Positions 25,984-33,802 of a DNA stretch of 64,000 nt are shown in pieces (position 1 is the stretch's first letter; the number at the start of each line of letters is the position of its first letter). The DNA lies in NCBI RefSeq assembly GCF_017875325.1, contig NZ_JAGGMN010000001.1:1756140-1820139 (forward strand), read 5' to 3'. The position numbers were made by a program, and so were the translations under genes. The DNA is from Methanofollis sp. W23. Its GTDB lineage: Archaea; Halobacteriota; Methanomicrobia; Methanomicrobiales; Methanofollaceae. Under the pieces are notes generated by a model. The model was not told where the DNA came from, did not search any database, and was given only the letters and a program-made list of their open reading frames with translations.

Positions 25984-26649
25984 GAGGACAGGGGACGGAA
26001 AAATCCCGCCAATCGTCGTCGCCGGGGTCAGGGGGCACTCGTCCTCCGGCGAATGAGGGGAGTACACTCGCCTGCATCATTCCATTGGTCTTCTCCTTGA
26101 TCACCACTCAACGGGGACCACGGGCCTTTCGGCCCTGTCCTCCCATCATGACGAGTGGAGTGGATGCACATCAGTCGACAGGACAGAACGGTGTAATCAC
26201 CTCGCAGGGTCCACCGTCAACGATCTCCTGCCAATCCCCGTCACAGGAGCCAGGGGGCGCAAAGCCCCAGCGAATAAGAAGCGTATATTCCTCCTGCACC
26301 ATCCTATTACTCTCCTCTTTGATCCCCTTGTTATGACCCCGAGGTCATCCCAAAACTCTCAAGGGTTGAGGATCTCCTCGAGTTGAAGTGCTTCCTTCCA
26401 GAAATTCTACACGCTCTCCTCGACCGGGGGGCGAGCGCCCCCCGAACCCCCCGCTGATGAAGATTGGCGGAGGATTGCGTCCCGTCTTCATGAACTTAAC
26501 TCTATCTTCCCGTCCTCATCGCTATCCCGGGAGTCCGGGGGCAGAGTCCCCGGCGGGGGCGGGGGCGAGGGGGGAGGCGACGAATGCATGGGTGCGCGAT
26601 GAATAAACTGGGATCTCTTCATTGTCATCCATCGCTCTTCACCGGTGAG
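25984..26649. repeat. gene-free stretch with decayed repeats of types C and D
   Basis: No gene seen. 26210-26290 (CGATCTCCTGCCAATCCCCG) resembles 26938 and 38325. 26350-26460 (GTTGAAGTGCTTCCTTCCAG, AAATTCTACACGCTCTCCTC, then a GGGGGGCGAGCGCCCCCC hairpin) matches 59720-59790. Confidence 0.5.
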
Positions 26650-26887
26650 GAGGAGGGCTGGAGAGTTTTGGATGACCTCATGGAGAGAATTTGTGTCATC
26701 CGCCTTCCTATGGTCTCTCGCCGGAGGCAGAGCCCCCAGACCCTCCCGGGACCACGATAGGACCGGGAAGGCAAAATCGATGACCATGACAAGGATGCTG
26801 CCGTCTTCGACCTCTCGTGACGCGTGGGGTTCAGGGGGCGGCACGCCTCTCGCCAGAGAGAGAGATCAAGAGGATTTCTACAGGACC
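26650..26887. mobile_element. MITE-like element, type A, left end degraded
   Basis: The right end GAGGATTTCTACAGGACC (26870-26887) is clear, and the interior follows the order of the 5203 copy (CGCCGGAGGCAGAGCCCCCA, GGGAAGGCAAAATCGATGAC, GGGGGCGGCACGCCTCTCGC). The left end near 26655 (GGAGAGTTTTGG) is hardly recognisable. Confidence 0.65.
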
Positions 26888-27044
26888 CTTTTTTTATAGA
26901 GATTCGCAAAGGACGGTGCAATCTTTTCCACTGGATCCACCCTTCAGCGATCCCCTGTCAATCACCGTCGCGGGAGAACAAAAGAGAGCGAGTTCGAGCA
27001 ATCTTCTAGACCAACCCATTATGCAGGTCTGCAAAGCCGCGGCG
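26888..27044. repeat. type D repeat fragment
   Basis: TCCACCCTTCAGCGATCCCC, then TGTCAATCACCGTCGCGGG and GAGAGCGAG (26935-26990), parallels 38310-38395. It lies downstream of the small membrane protein gene. Confidence 0.5.
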
Positions 27045-27344
27045 TTACCGCTCCGAGTACTTCTCCTCTTCTGAGGCGGGCTTGATCCTCCGTGCGACTT
27101 CGTCCATGCCCTCAAGCGAGGCTGAAAAGGCCTGGTACCTTTCTTCGGCCTCGGCACGCCTCCTCTCCCTGATCTGTTCCACCCCCACCCCGGCCCCGAC
27201 GAGGAGGAGGGCGAGCATGAACAGGAGCATGCAGTGACCGATATCAAGGCCGAAGACCAGGCGTATCACGATGATCACGAGTACGGCTTCGATGACGAGG
27301 ATAGGGGGCCATGTCGCCCATGAGAATGAGTGTGTCCTGTGCAT
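27045..27344 (-). CDS. small membrane protein of unknown function
   Basis: This encodes 99 residues. Two adjacent hydrophobic segments (PPILVIEAVLVIIVIRLVFG, about 13-32, and CMLLFMLALLLVGAGVGVEQ, about 38-57) are followed by a charged helical tail (REERRRAEAEERYQAF-like) that likely faces the cytoplasm. On the minus strand an AT-rich promoter (AATAATAATATATTGT) stands about 40-55 bp upstream and GGAGTCGGGAGC directly before the ATG, which makes this a real gene despite its size. It stands alone between repeat-filled regions. I do not recognise the family. Confidence 0.75.
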   Translation of the reverse strand: MHRTHSFSWATWPPILVIEAVLVIIVIRLVFGLDIGHCMLLFMLALLLVGAGVGVEQIRERRRAEAEERYQAFSASLEGMDEVARRIKPASEEEKYSER

Positions 27345-27369
27345 GCTCCCGACTCCAGACCTTGATAGT

Positions 27370-27405
27370 GAGAATACATTTTACAATATATTATTATTCT
27401 GATCT
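27370..27405 (-). promoter_or_regulatory. promoter of the small membrane protein gene
   Basis: The minus strand reads AATAATAATATATTGTAAAA, a strong TATA-type element upstream of the ATG at 27344. Confidence 0.55.
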
Positions 27406-28269
27406 GAGCCTCTAGAGAGGCATATGATGAGAAGAAAAGAAGGAGAGAGATTGGTCACCCAGAGATGTGGGCAATACGAGTCCGACGAGGAGACAGGAAC
27501 ATGGGTGGTCTGTGGCGTCTCTCTTGCGGGAGCCACCTCAGGAGTATTCTGTTATTACTCTGAATGCCGCCGTCCGCCGTCAATCTTCGTGATGAAGAGC
27601 GAAGAGGACTGAAGGCCCCGAAATATAACTCTATAGAAACTCTCACCTCTCGTGAGGAGAACATGCGTCCCCTGCCTTCCCATAGTCTCTCGCCAGAAGT
27701 TCTTCGAAAGCCATCGGCTTTCTCAAGTTCGCTGACGCTCCCAGCCACCGGATCCGGATCCTCCAGATGAAGATAGGGTCGAGAAGACATAATGGACAAA
27801 CATGACGAGGATGGTACCGTCCTCGACCAATTTCTTCATGGTGAGGGGGCCAGAGGCCAGAGGCCCATGGTCCCTGTCAAAGATCAGAGATCTTCTCGAA
27901 CTCACCGGCGTTTGATTCCACCTGACCCACGGCAGAGAGCAATTTGCGTGGGACCGCCGACCAGGGGATCAGAGAAGTGCTGTTGATTTCAATCAGGTGC
28001 ATGCCTCACATTTCAATCTTCATGACGAAGGCGAAGAGAGAACCTGGCTCTCATCATCTCGATTGCATGCCGTCGCCTGGCACCACGAGAATGATCCGAT
28101 CAAACTGACTGCGCCACGAGAGGTGAAGACGGCAATCTCTCTTCAGGGGTTTCGAATATGCCTTCCCGACCTATCTTGATCCCAACGCGTATGAGGGGGA
28201 GAAGGCGGGGGAGGCGCGCTCGCACCCAAAATAAGTGAAGATTTCTACAGAACCCGGAGAAAAAAAATC
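27406..28269. repeat. gene-free stretch with scattered MITE ends
   Basis: CTCTATAGAAACTCTCAC (27631-27648) is a degraded left end and GAAGATTTCTACAGAACC (28237-28254) a good right end, with decayed bodies between (for example 27660-27800). No gene seen. A run of eight A at 28258-28267 can end the minus-strand nrd operon. Confidence 0.5.
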
Positions 28270-29301
28270 TCAGAGCCCGCCCCGGCGCCGCCGCCAGACC
28301 TCGAGCAGCCCAAAGCACCCGGTGAGCATCATGTCCCCATAGGGCGCCGCCTGGTAGGCGTCAGGGAGAAGACGGGCGCGGTTCGGGCCGGTGACCGCGA
28401 CCGGGGTCTCGCCGATCGCTTCCCGCACCGCCGCCCCATGCCCGCCGTCCTCGAAGACCTCCTCGTTGGTGAGGGTGCCGTCCTGCAGTTTCCCGAGGAA
28501 ATGGGTGAGCCGTGCAGGATCGAGCGAGGAGGTGTGGTGCTCGAAGAGCCCCTGCACCTCGGTGCCCCGCAGGGTGAAGGCCAGGGTGTGGCCATTGCCG
28601 ACATTGACCAGGGTCACGCCGTCGGCGTTCGCCTGCGCCGCGACCCAGGGGTCGAGGAGGGCGCCGATCGCCGCCACTGCCCCGGTGTCGGTGACCAGTG
28701 CCTCAGGCGCCGCCGAGAGCACGGCCTGCATCCTGCTCATCGCCGGGTGCGGGGGATCGGGGACAAGGGAGAAGAGGTCCCAGTCTCCTTCTTCCAGGAG
28801 TTTCCGGAAGACCGAGAACCTGAAGACCCGGTTCGAGACCTCAGGCGAGAACCCGTGGTCCTGGACGGCGATCGCCACCCGCTCAGGGTATGAGACGCCG
28901 AAGAGCGCGAGGGCGGTCTGCAACTCGCGGGCCATATAGTCCCCGGTCCGCACCGTGACCGCACCCTCAGGCGCCTCGTCGGCGACCTCGACCCCGAGGG
29001 CCGCCACCCGTGCCGGGTTGTCATGGACCGTCAGGGCCGCCTCAGGCGTGGCCGTCACCTTCACACCGGCGGCCAGGGCCTCCTTCACCGCGAGCACGCT
29101 TCCGCCCCCGCCCATGCACGCCCCTTCCAGGTGGACCGAGCGGCCTGACCGGGCGGCCTCGCGCACGGCATTGCCGACGACGACCGTCGGGGACGGGAGG
29201 ACGAGTTTCACCGAGTTCTCGACTGGCGCCTCGGGGTCGTACAGGAGGACGTCCTGCGTCCCCCGCCCGACATCGATGGCAAGCACCCTCCTATCAACCA
29301 T
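28270..29301 (-). CDS. DUF1786 family protein, third gene of the nrd operon
   Basis: This encodes 343 residues. The start MVDRRVLAIDVGRGTQDVLL with a DxGxGTQD phosphate-loop pattern, followed by ENSVKLVLPSPTVVVGNAVR, marks the DUF1786 family, whose fold resembles the sugar-kinase/actin ATPase group; some databases label it as a putative pyruvate formate-lyase activating enzyme, without experimental proof known to me. VTLVNVGNGHTLAF is a second nucleotide-site-like segment. The ATG lies 3 bp after the nrdD stop codon. Since this NrdD shows no glycyl-radical motif, a link of this protein to reductase activation is a tempting but untested idea. Confidence 0.8.
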   Translation of the reverse strand: MVDRRVLAIDVGRGTQDVLLYDPEAPVENSVKLVLPSPTVVVGNAVREAARSGRSVHLEGACMGGGGSVLAVKEALAAGVKVTATPEAALTVHDNPARVAALGVEVADEAPEGAVTVRTGDYMARELQTALALFGVSYPERVAIAVQDHGFSPEVSNRVFRFSVFRKLLEEGDWDLFSLVPDPPHPAMSRMQAVLSAAPEALVTDTGAVAAIGALLDPWVAAQANADGVTLVNVGNGHTLAFTLRGTEVQGLFEHHTSSLDPARLTHFLGKLQDGTLTNEEVFEDGGHGAAVREAIGETPVAVTGPNRARLLPDAYQAAPYGDMMLTGCFGLLEVWRRRRGGL

Positions 29302-29304
29302 GGT

Positions 29305-32300
29305 TCACGCCTCCAGCTTTCCCCTGACCTTCGGGTCACCGCGGTATTCCTTGAACCGTTTCAGGGAAACCGTCAGGTCGCGAGTGAAGGCGAAATAACC
29401 GATCTGCGTCTTCTTGCAGAGGTTCATCGCCATATCGTACAGCCCTCTCGGGTCTGGCCGCGCCTCGCCGAGCCAGATATGGAAGATGTTGCCGCCGTCG
29501 ACGATCGGGAAGAAGACATGCTCCACCTCCATCCGCTTGGTGAGCGGGACATCGGCCCCTGGCGAGACATGGGTGCCGTTGGTGTAATAGACCGGAAGGT
29601 CCCGCGTCGTCCCGCAGTCCGCGACCGCCGCCTCGGGGTCGCCCTGCATCACGCCGAGCGCCGCCTCCCTGAACTCGTCGTCGAGCATATCCGCGACCGC
29701 AAACCGCTGGCCGGTCGTCTCGGCCGGCGTCCGCGCCAGGGCGATGGTCATGCCGTTCTTCTCAGAGAGCGTCTTTGCATAGAGTTCCATCTCGGTCATC
29801 GCCCGCACCGCCATCTTGAAGGCGTCCTTCGACTCGTGGAGCTGGTGGCCGGTATGGTACTGGACCATCTCGTTCACCCCCACGACCCCGATGGTGTAGA
29901 CCAGGCTCTCGAGGTCGACGGCCACCGCACCCCGCTCGCCGGTCTGCGGATCTTTCGGCCGCTGCATCGCAAACGGCATCCGGCCGTTCGTGCGGATCGT
30001 CTCCATCCACCGACGCTTCACCTTGAAGACCTCGACGGCCACGTCCATCAGGGCGCGGAGTTCGGCGAAGAGCCGTTCGTCGTCGCCCTCCGCCTTGTAG
30101 GCGGCCCGCGGGCAGTTGACCGAGACGACCTCCCATGAACCCATCGAGAAGTGCGACCCGTCCTTGAAGTAGAGTTTCTCCTCAAAGTGGTCGTCCTTCT
30201 CGAAGGTGGAGGAGAATTGATAGGCGCAACACTGGTAGCACGAGATCCCCTTCCCTGCGCCGCGGTACGGCGGGAGCTGGTTGTCGTAATAGGGCGTCCC
30301 GAACTTGGAGGCCAGTTCAAAGGTGAGGAGATAGAGGTCCTGGTAGGACGGGAGGTCGGGGTGGGTGCGGTTGAACTCCTCGTCCTCTTCCATGAAGTCG
30401 GGCTCGATGGAGATCTCGGGCTTGGGGAAGGAGAAGGGTTTGCCCCAGTAGTCGCCCTCGAGCATCACCTCCATCATCGCCTTGAAGAGGAGACGGACCT
30501 CGCGCTCGAACTCGCCGTAGGTCCGGAGCGGCGCCTGCCGCCCGTCCCAGACCTTGCCCTTGTAGACGCAGGGCTTGTCCCGCCAGAGGGTCGGGACGCC
30601 AGGCGAGAGCTGGACCGAGGAGAAGACGAGCTGTCCGCCGCGGGCGACCATCATCTGGGTCATCTCGTAGACGAACATCTGCATCAACTGCTTCATCTCG
30701 CCATAGTCCATCCCCTCGAAGTACGGGGAGAGGAAGGTGAGGAAGTTGTAGTAGCCCTGCCCGCCTGCGAAGTTGGTCTGGGCGCTCCCGAGGGCCTTGA
30801 CCGCATGGAGGACCGCGACTTCGGCGCGTCTGGCCGGGCCGGCGACCGAGGCCTTCGTGCCGTTGCCGTCAGGCATCAGCCCGTAGTAGAAGAAATAGCG
30901 GAGGTCCCAGTCCTGGCAGTTGTGAATGAGCAGACCATCTGAGGCATAGAAGGTGTGGCTCTCCTCTGAGCCGTCGCCCTCCAGGAAGAGGTCATAGACA
31001 TACTCCCCCGAGGGGACGGCCGCAGTCGAGGAGACGACTTCCTCGCGAGAGAAAGCCCCGGCCTCGTGCACCGCCGCACCGCCGGCCTCGAACTGCTCCT
31101 GCTTCTCGTCGAGGAACCTGACCCACGTCGCAAAGGTCCTGAGATCCCCGGCCCTGTCAAGCCTGAGACTGAAGGGCGAGGAGGTCCCGACGACCTGCGG
31201 GTGCATGCCAAGTGCCGAGAGGAGGAGGGAGAGGTCCTGCCTGGTGGTGGCCGAGGGGGTGGTGTAGGTGACGGCGCCGCCAGAGACGGTGCCGCCGGCG
31301 GTGAAGAGGGCCGAGAGGAACTCCCTGAGGTGGGCGTCGTCGAGGTGCCAGACAAGCCAGGGGAGATGCTTCTTCTCTGCTTCCTCAGGGACGGCAAAGA
31401 CGTACCTGAAGAGGAGCCACTCCAGTTTCCCACCGAAACGGACCCGCATCGCCTCGGTCTGCCTTGCGAGGGCGGCCCTCTCGTCAGAGAGAGCGCCCCT
31501 GACATCGGCAAGGACCGCATCAGACCGACCGGTTTCCGTGACGACCAGGCCGTACGAACTTCCTGGGACGACCTCGTAGCCCCCGCCCGCGACAAAGCCA
31601 CCGAGAAGACGGCAGAGGGCCGGAGTGACCGGCAGGACCGCCGGGAGGTCGCGCTCGCTGCCCGCGACCCCGATCCTGAGGTCGCCGTAGTCGGTGATCT
31701 CGTAATACTCGCAGAGGGCGCTGAAGACCACGAGCGGCATGGTCCCGCGGGTGAACCATTCCTTGTGGTGCTCGATGCCGAGGGCCCGCGAGACGGCGGT
31801 GAAACTCCCCTCGATCGCGGAGAGCCGCTCGAAGATCGGGCGAGCCCCCCGCACCACCACATTCTCCAGGTACGCAAGCGGGACCGAGAGAAAGAGTTCT
31901 TTGACCAGGTCGATCGTGTCCACCGGCGTGCCGCGGAGTGCAGGGGTTGTGCTGAGCCCGTAGAGGAGGGCGCCCTCCCTGACCTCACCGGCCTTCGTGA
32001 TCTGCATGCCTCCCTCGGCCTGGACAGGGACCCGGTGTTCACGGGTGGCAAGGAGACTCTTCCCGGTCGCCGTGGAGATCTGGAGCAACTCGCCCTCTTC
32101 GACCTGGCGCCTGGTGACCTTCTGCACCGTCCGGTAGCCCTGCGGGGTGAGGACGGCCAGGTCGTCAGGGAGATATTCGTCGCCGTCGAAGGGCACCTCG
32201 TCGAGTCGCATCGTCTGGTGCCGTCCGGCCGCGCGGAACGGCACGACCGTGCTCCCGTCAAGACAGAACGGACGCGTCCCGAAATATTCCAGGTCATGGA

Positions 32301-32817
32301 CATGGAGGTCGCCGGCCAGGTGGCGGTCGGCGAGTTCAGGCGGGAGCTGGAGGAGGTACTGCTCCTTGGAGATCTTGTCGGCCTTCTTCTTGTGCGAAGT
32401 CTCGGCGTTCTCCTGGAGGTTGGCGTTGTCATGGGCCTCGAACCCCCGGCCGACGTCGATGAGATGGGCGTCGTAGACCGGGGTGCCGACCCTGGTGCAG
32501 ACGTTCCTGTACTCGACCATCCCCTTCTCCAGGAAGACCATGTTGACGATCTCGCGGATCAGCGCCCCGGAGAGGAAGTGCAGACCAAGGTTCCTGATCC
32601 GCTCCTCGACGACCCGTGCGATCTCCTCGGCCTGCTCCTTCGTCGCCGGCGCATACCCGTAGAAGTGCTCGACAAGTCTGGTCTCGTTCTCGATCTGGGC
32701 GACGATCTTGGCGCGGTCCCATTCGAAGATGTGCCCCTCGGTGGAGCGGACCTTGGGCAGGGGCGGGACGAAGACACCGTCAAGCGTCGCCTGTTTGCTC
32801 TGCCGGTCCACCGTCAC
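29305..32817 (-). CDS. nrdD: anaerobic (class III-like) ribonucleoside-triphosphate reductase with intein; no visible glycyl-radical domain
   Basis: The 1170-residue precursor comprises a 721-residue reductase and a 449-residue intein (residues 185-633). An N-terminal ATP cone (KVRSTEGHIFEWDRAKIVAQ) controls activity. The reductase core shows CQDWDLRYFFYYGL just after the intein, GISCYQCCAYQFSSTFEKDD, and near the end DGGNIFHIWLGE and KKTQIGYFAFTRDLTV. In usual NrdD proteins that last motif is followed by a four-cysteine zinc site and the RVxGY-type glycyl-radical motif; here only SLKRFKEYRGDPKVRGKLEA follows before the stop. The gene overlaps the upstream nrdH-like gene by 4 bp and is followed by a DUF1786 gene after 3 bp. 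No nrdG activase gene is in the window. Confidence 0.9.
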   Translation of the reverse strand: MTVDRQSKQATLDGVFVPPLPKVRSTEGHIFEWDRAKIVAQIENETRLVEHFYGYAPATKEQAEEIARVVEERIRNLGLHFLSGALIREIVNMVFLEKGMVEYRNVCTRVGTPVYDAHLIDVGRGFEAHDNANLQENAETSHKKKADKISKEQYLLQLPPELADRHLAGDLHVHDLEYFGTRPFCLDGSTVVPFRAAGRHQTMRLDEVPFDGDEYLPDDLAVLTPQGYRTVQKVTRRQVEEGELLQISTATGKSLLATREHRVPVQAEGGMQITKAGEVREGALLYGLSTTPALRGTPVDTIDLVKELFLSVPLAYLENVVVRGARPIFERLSAIEGSFTAVSRALGIEHHKEWFTRGTMPLVVFSALCEYYEITDYGDLRIGVAGSERDLPAVLPVTPALCRLLGGFVAGGGYEVVPGSSYGLVVTETGRSDAVLADVRGALSDERAALARQTEAMRVRFGGKLEWLLFRYVFAVPEEAEKKHLPWLVWHLDDAHLREFLSALFTAGGTVSGGAVTYTTPSATTRQDLSLLLSALGMHPQVVGTSSPFSLRLDRAGDLRTFATWVRFLDEKQEQFEAGGAAVHEAGAFSREEVVSSTAAVPSGEYVYDLFLEGDGSEESHTFYASDGLLIHNCQDWDLRYFFYYGLMPDGNGTKASVAGPARRAEVAVLHAVKALGSAQTNFAGGQGYYNFLTFLSPYFEGMDYGEMKQLMQMFVYEMTQMMVARGGQLVFSSVQLSPGVPTLWRDKPCVYKGKVWDGRQAPLRTYGEFEREVRLLFKAMMEVMLEGDYWGKPFSFPKPEISIEPDFMEEDEEFNRTHPDLPSYQDLYLLTFELASKFGTPYYDNQLPPYRGAGKGISCYQCCAYQFSSTFEKDDHFEEKLYFKDGSHFSMGSWEVVSVNCPRAAYKAEGDDERLFAELRALMDVAVEVFKVKRRWMETIRTNGRMPFAMQRPKDPQTGERGAVAVDLESLVYTIGVVGVNEMVQYHTGHQLHESKDAFKMAVRAMTEMELYAKTLSEKNGMTIALARTPAETTGQRFAVADMLDDEFREAALGVMQGDPEAAVADCGTTRDLPVYYTNGTHVSPGADVPLTKRMEVEHVFFPIVDGGNIFHIWLGEARPDPRGLYDMAMNLCKKTQIGYFAFTRDLTVSLKRFKEYRGDPKVRGKLEA
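30919..32265 (-). other. intein in NrdD (449 residues), homing endonuclease motifs degenerate
   Basis: The intein begins at Cys (codon 32263-32265) after GTRPF and ends LLIHN (codon 30919-30921) before Cys+1 of CQDWDLR. N-terminal splicing block: CLDGSTVVPF; block B: LLATREHRVPV with TxxH-like residues; C-terminal blocks: SGEYVYDLFLEG and SHTFYASDGLLIHN. All residues needed for standard splicing are present. The middle part has two LAGLIDADG-like helices, LGGFVAGGG and LSALFTAGG, but in both the catalytic Asp (eighth position) is Gly. It therefore looks able to splice but not to cut DNA. Base composition matches the host gene, suggesting long residence. Confidence 0.9.
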
Positions 32818-33083
32818 TCACCCGAGGCAAGACCGTCGACGAGCTCGCCGCGTACATGTCCGTCCTCGAAGAGGTCTGAGGAGGTGTAAAAGTCGTCCCC
32901 GAGTCTGAGCACCGGGGCTTCGTTGACAAAGACGCCGTTCACCCGCATCTCGGTGAGGGCTTCGGCAGATGACATGTCCTCTTCCTCATAGGGATACCCT
33001 TTCTCGGTCAGGTATGCCTTGAGGAGGTCGCAGTTCGGACAGAATTCAAGGGTATAAACAGTAAATTGTGGACGTTCAGCCAT
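32814..33083 (-). CDS. glutaredoxin/NrdH-like redox protein
   Basis: This encodes 89 residues with a thioredoxin fold: TVYTLEFCPNCDLLKAYLTE holds the CPNC redox pair (residues 15-18), and VNEAPVLRL and YTSSDLF supply the cis-Pro loop region and C-terminal helix. Its stop overlaps the nrdD start (ATGA). Methanogen class III reductases of the type that do not use formate are known to draw electrons from NrdH-like proteins, so it is the likely reductant of the neighbouring NrdD. GGGAGAG lies a few bases before the ATG. Confidence 0.88.
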   Translation of the reverse strand: MAERPQFTVYTLEFCPNCDLLKAYLTEKGYPYEEEDMSSAEALTEMRVNGVFVNEAPVLRLGDDFYTSSDLFEDGHVRGELVDGLASGE

Positions 33084-33132
33084 GGAAAATACTCTCCCAC
33101 GATCCTCGGAAGTGATCAGTTCAGCCCGTATA

Positions 33133-33147
33133 GTATCGGGACGATAC
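33133..33147. promoter_or_regulatory. inverted repeat upstream of the nrd operon
   Basis: GTATCG-GGA-CGATAC is a perfect 6-bp inverted repeat 50-64 bp before the nrdH ATG, overlapping a possible TATA (GATACTATACG on the minus strand). It is a candidate operator; the regulator is unknown. Confidence 0.4.
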
Positions 33148-33253
33148 CATATGGATTGTTCCCATCAGGATGCAAGACCATCGATGGGAGAAGGAATGAA
33201 GGTTGTGATCTCGTGCGATGGTGCTTTGTAGAATGGTGGCATATCATGCTGGT

Positions 33254-33802
33254 ATGGTCCGGGCCTTTGTCGCAATAGAACTCACAGATGAGGTGAAAAA
33301 TGGGTTGCGAGACGCACAGGAGCGTCTTGGAGAATGCCGCGCACGGCTGAAGATGGTGGACCCGGCGCTGGCACATATCACCCTGAAGTTCCTGGGTGAA
33401 GTCGCACCCGAGCAGATCGAGGCGGTGGAGGAGGCGCTGCGCACGGTGCGCGGGGCGCCCTTCACGTTGACGGTCGGCGGGGTCGAGGGGAACAACCGGC
33501 GCCGACCGCGGGTCGTCTGGTGCACGGTCTCGGACGGCGGCGAGACGGCACGTCTGGCGGCGGCGGTGGAGAAGGCCCTTGAGCCGCTCGGGTTCGAGCG
33601 CGAGAAACGGGGGTTCACCCCACATATCACCCTGGCACGGGTGCGCGAGTTCGATCCTTCGCTCCTCGAGGCGATCGAGGATCTTGGCGGGGCCGAACCG
33701 GGAGCGTGCGAGGTGCGGGCGGTCGCCCTCAAGAAGAGCACCCTGACCAGGACCGGCCCGGTCTACGAGACCCTGATGGAGGTGGCTCTGGGTGAGGACT
33801 GA
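33254..33802 (+). CDS. thpR: RNA 2',3'-cyclic phosphodiesterase (2'-5' RNA ligase family)
   Basis: A 182-residue member of the 2H phosphoesterase family with both catalytic HxTL motifs visible, HITLKFLGEV near residue 42 and HITLARVREF near residue 128. It opens 2',3'-cyclic phosphates on RNA and in vitro can join 2'-5' links. The start MVRAFVAIELTDEV is typical of the family, so the ATG at 33254 is chosen over one 36 bp upstream. Its end overlaps the CCA enzyme gene by 11 bp, placing it in a tRNA-processing pair. Confidence 0.93.
   Translation: MVRAFVAIELTDEVKNGLRDAQERLGECRARLKMVDPALAHITLKFLGEVAPEQIEAVEEALRTVRGAPFTLTVGGVEGNNRRRPRVVWCTVSDGGETARLAAAVEKALEPLGFEREKRGFTPHITLARVREFDPSLLEAIEDLGGAEPGACEVRAVALKKSTLTRTGPVYETLMEVALGED

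Noticed and set aside
28258-28267. Run of A after the DUF1786 gene as a promoter element
   Set aside because: On the coding strand it is a T run just past the stop codon, better explained as a terminator.
31066-32889. A 607-codon open frame on the plus strand opposite nrdD
   Set aside because: It lies antisense to a well-recognised gene and shows no domain; long open antisense frames are expected where third positions are mostly G or C.
33219-33240. GTGCTTTGTAGAATGGTGGC before thpR as a MITE left end
   Set aside because: Only about eleven bases agree with the terminal repeat and no interior or right end follows.
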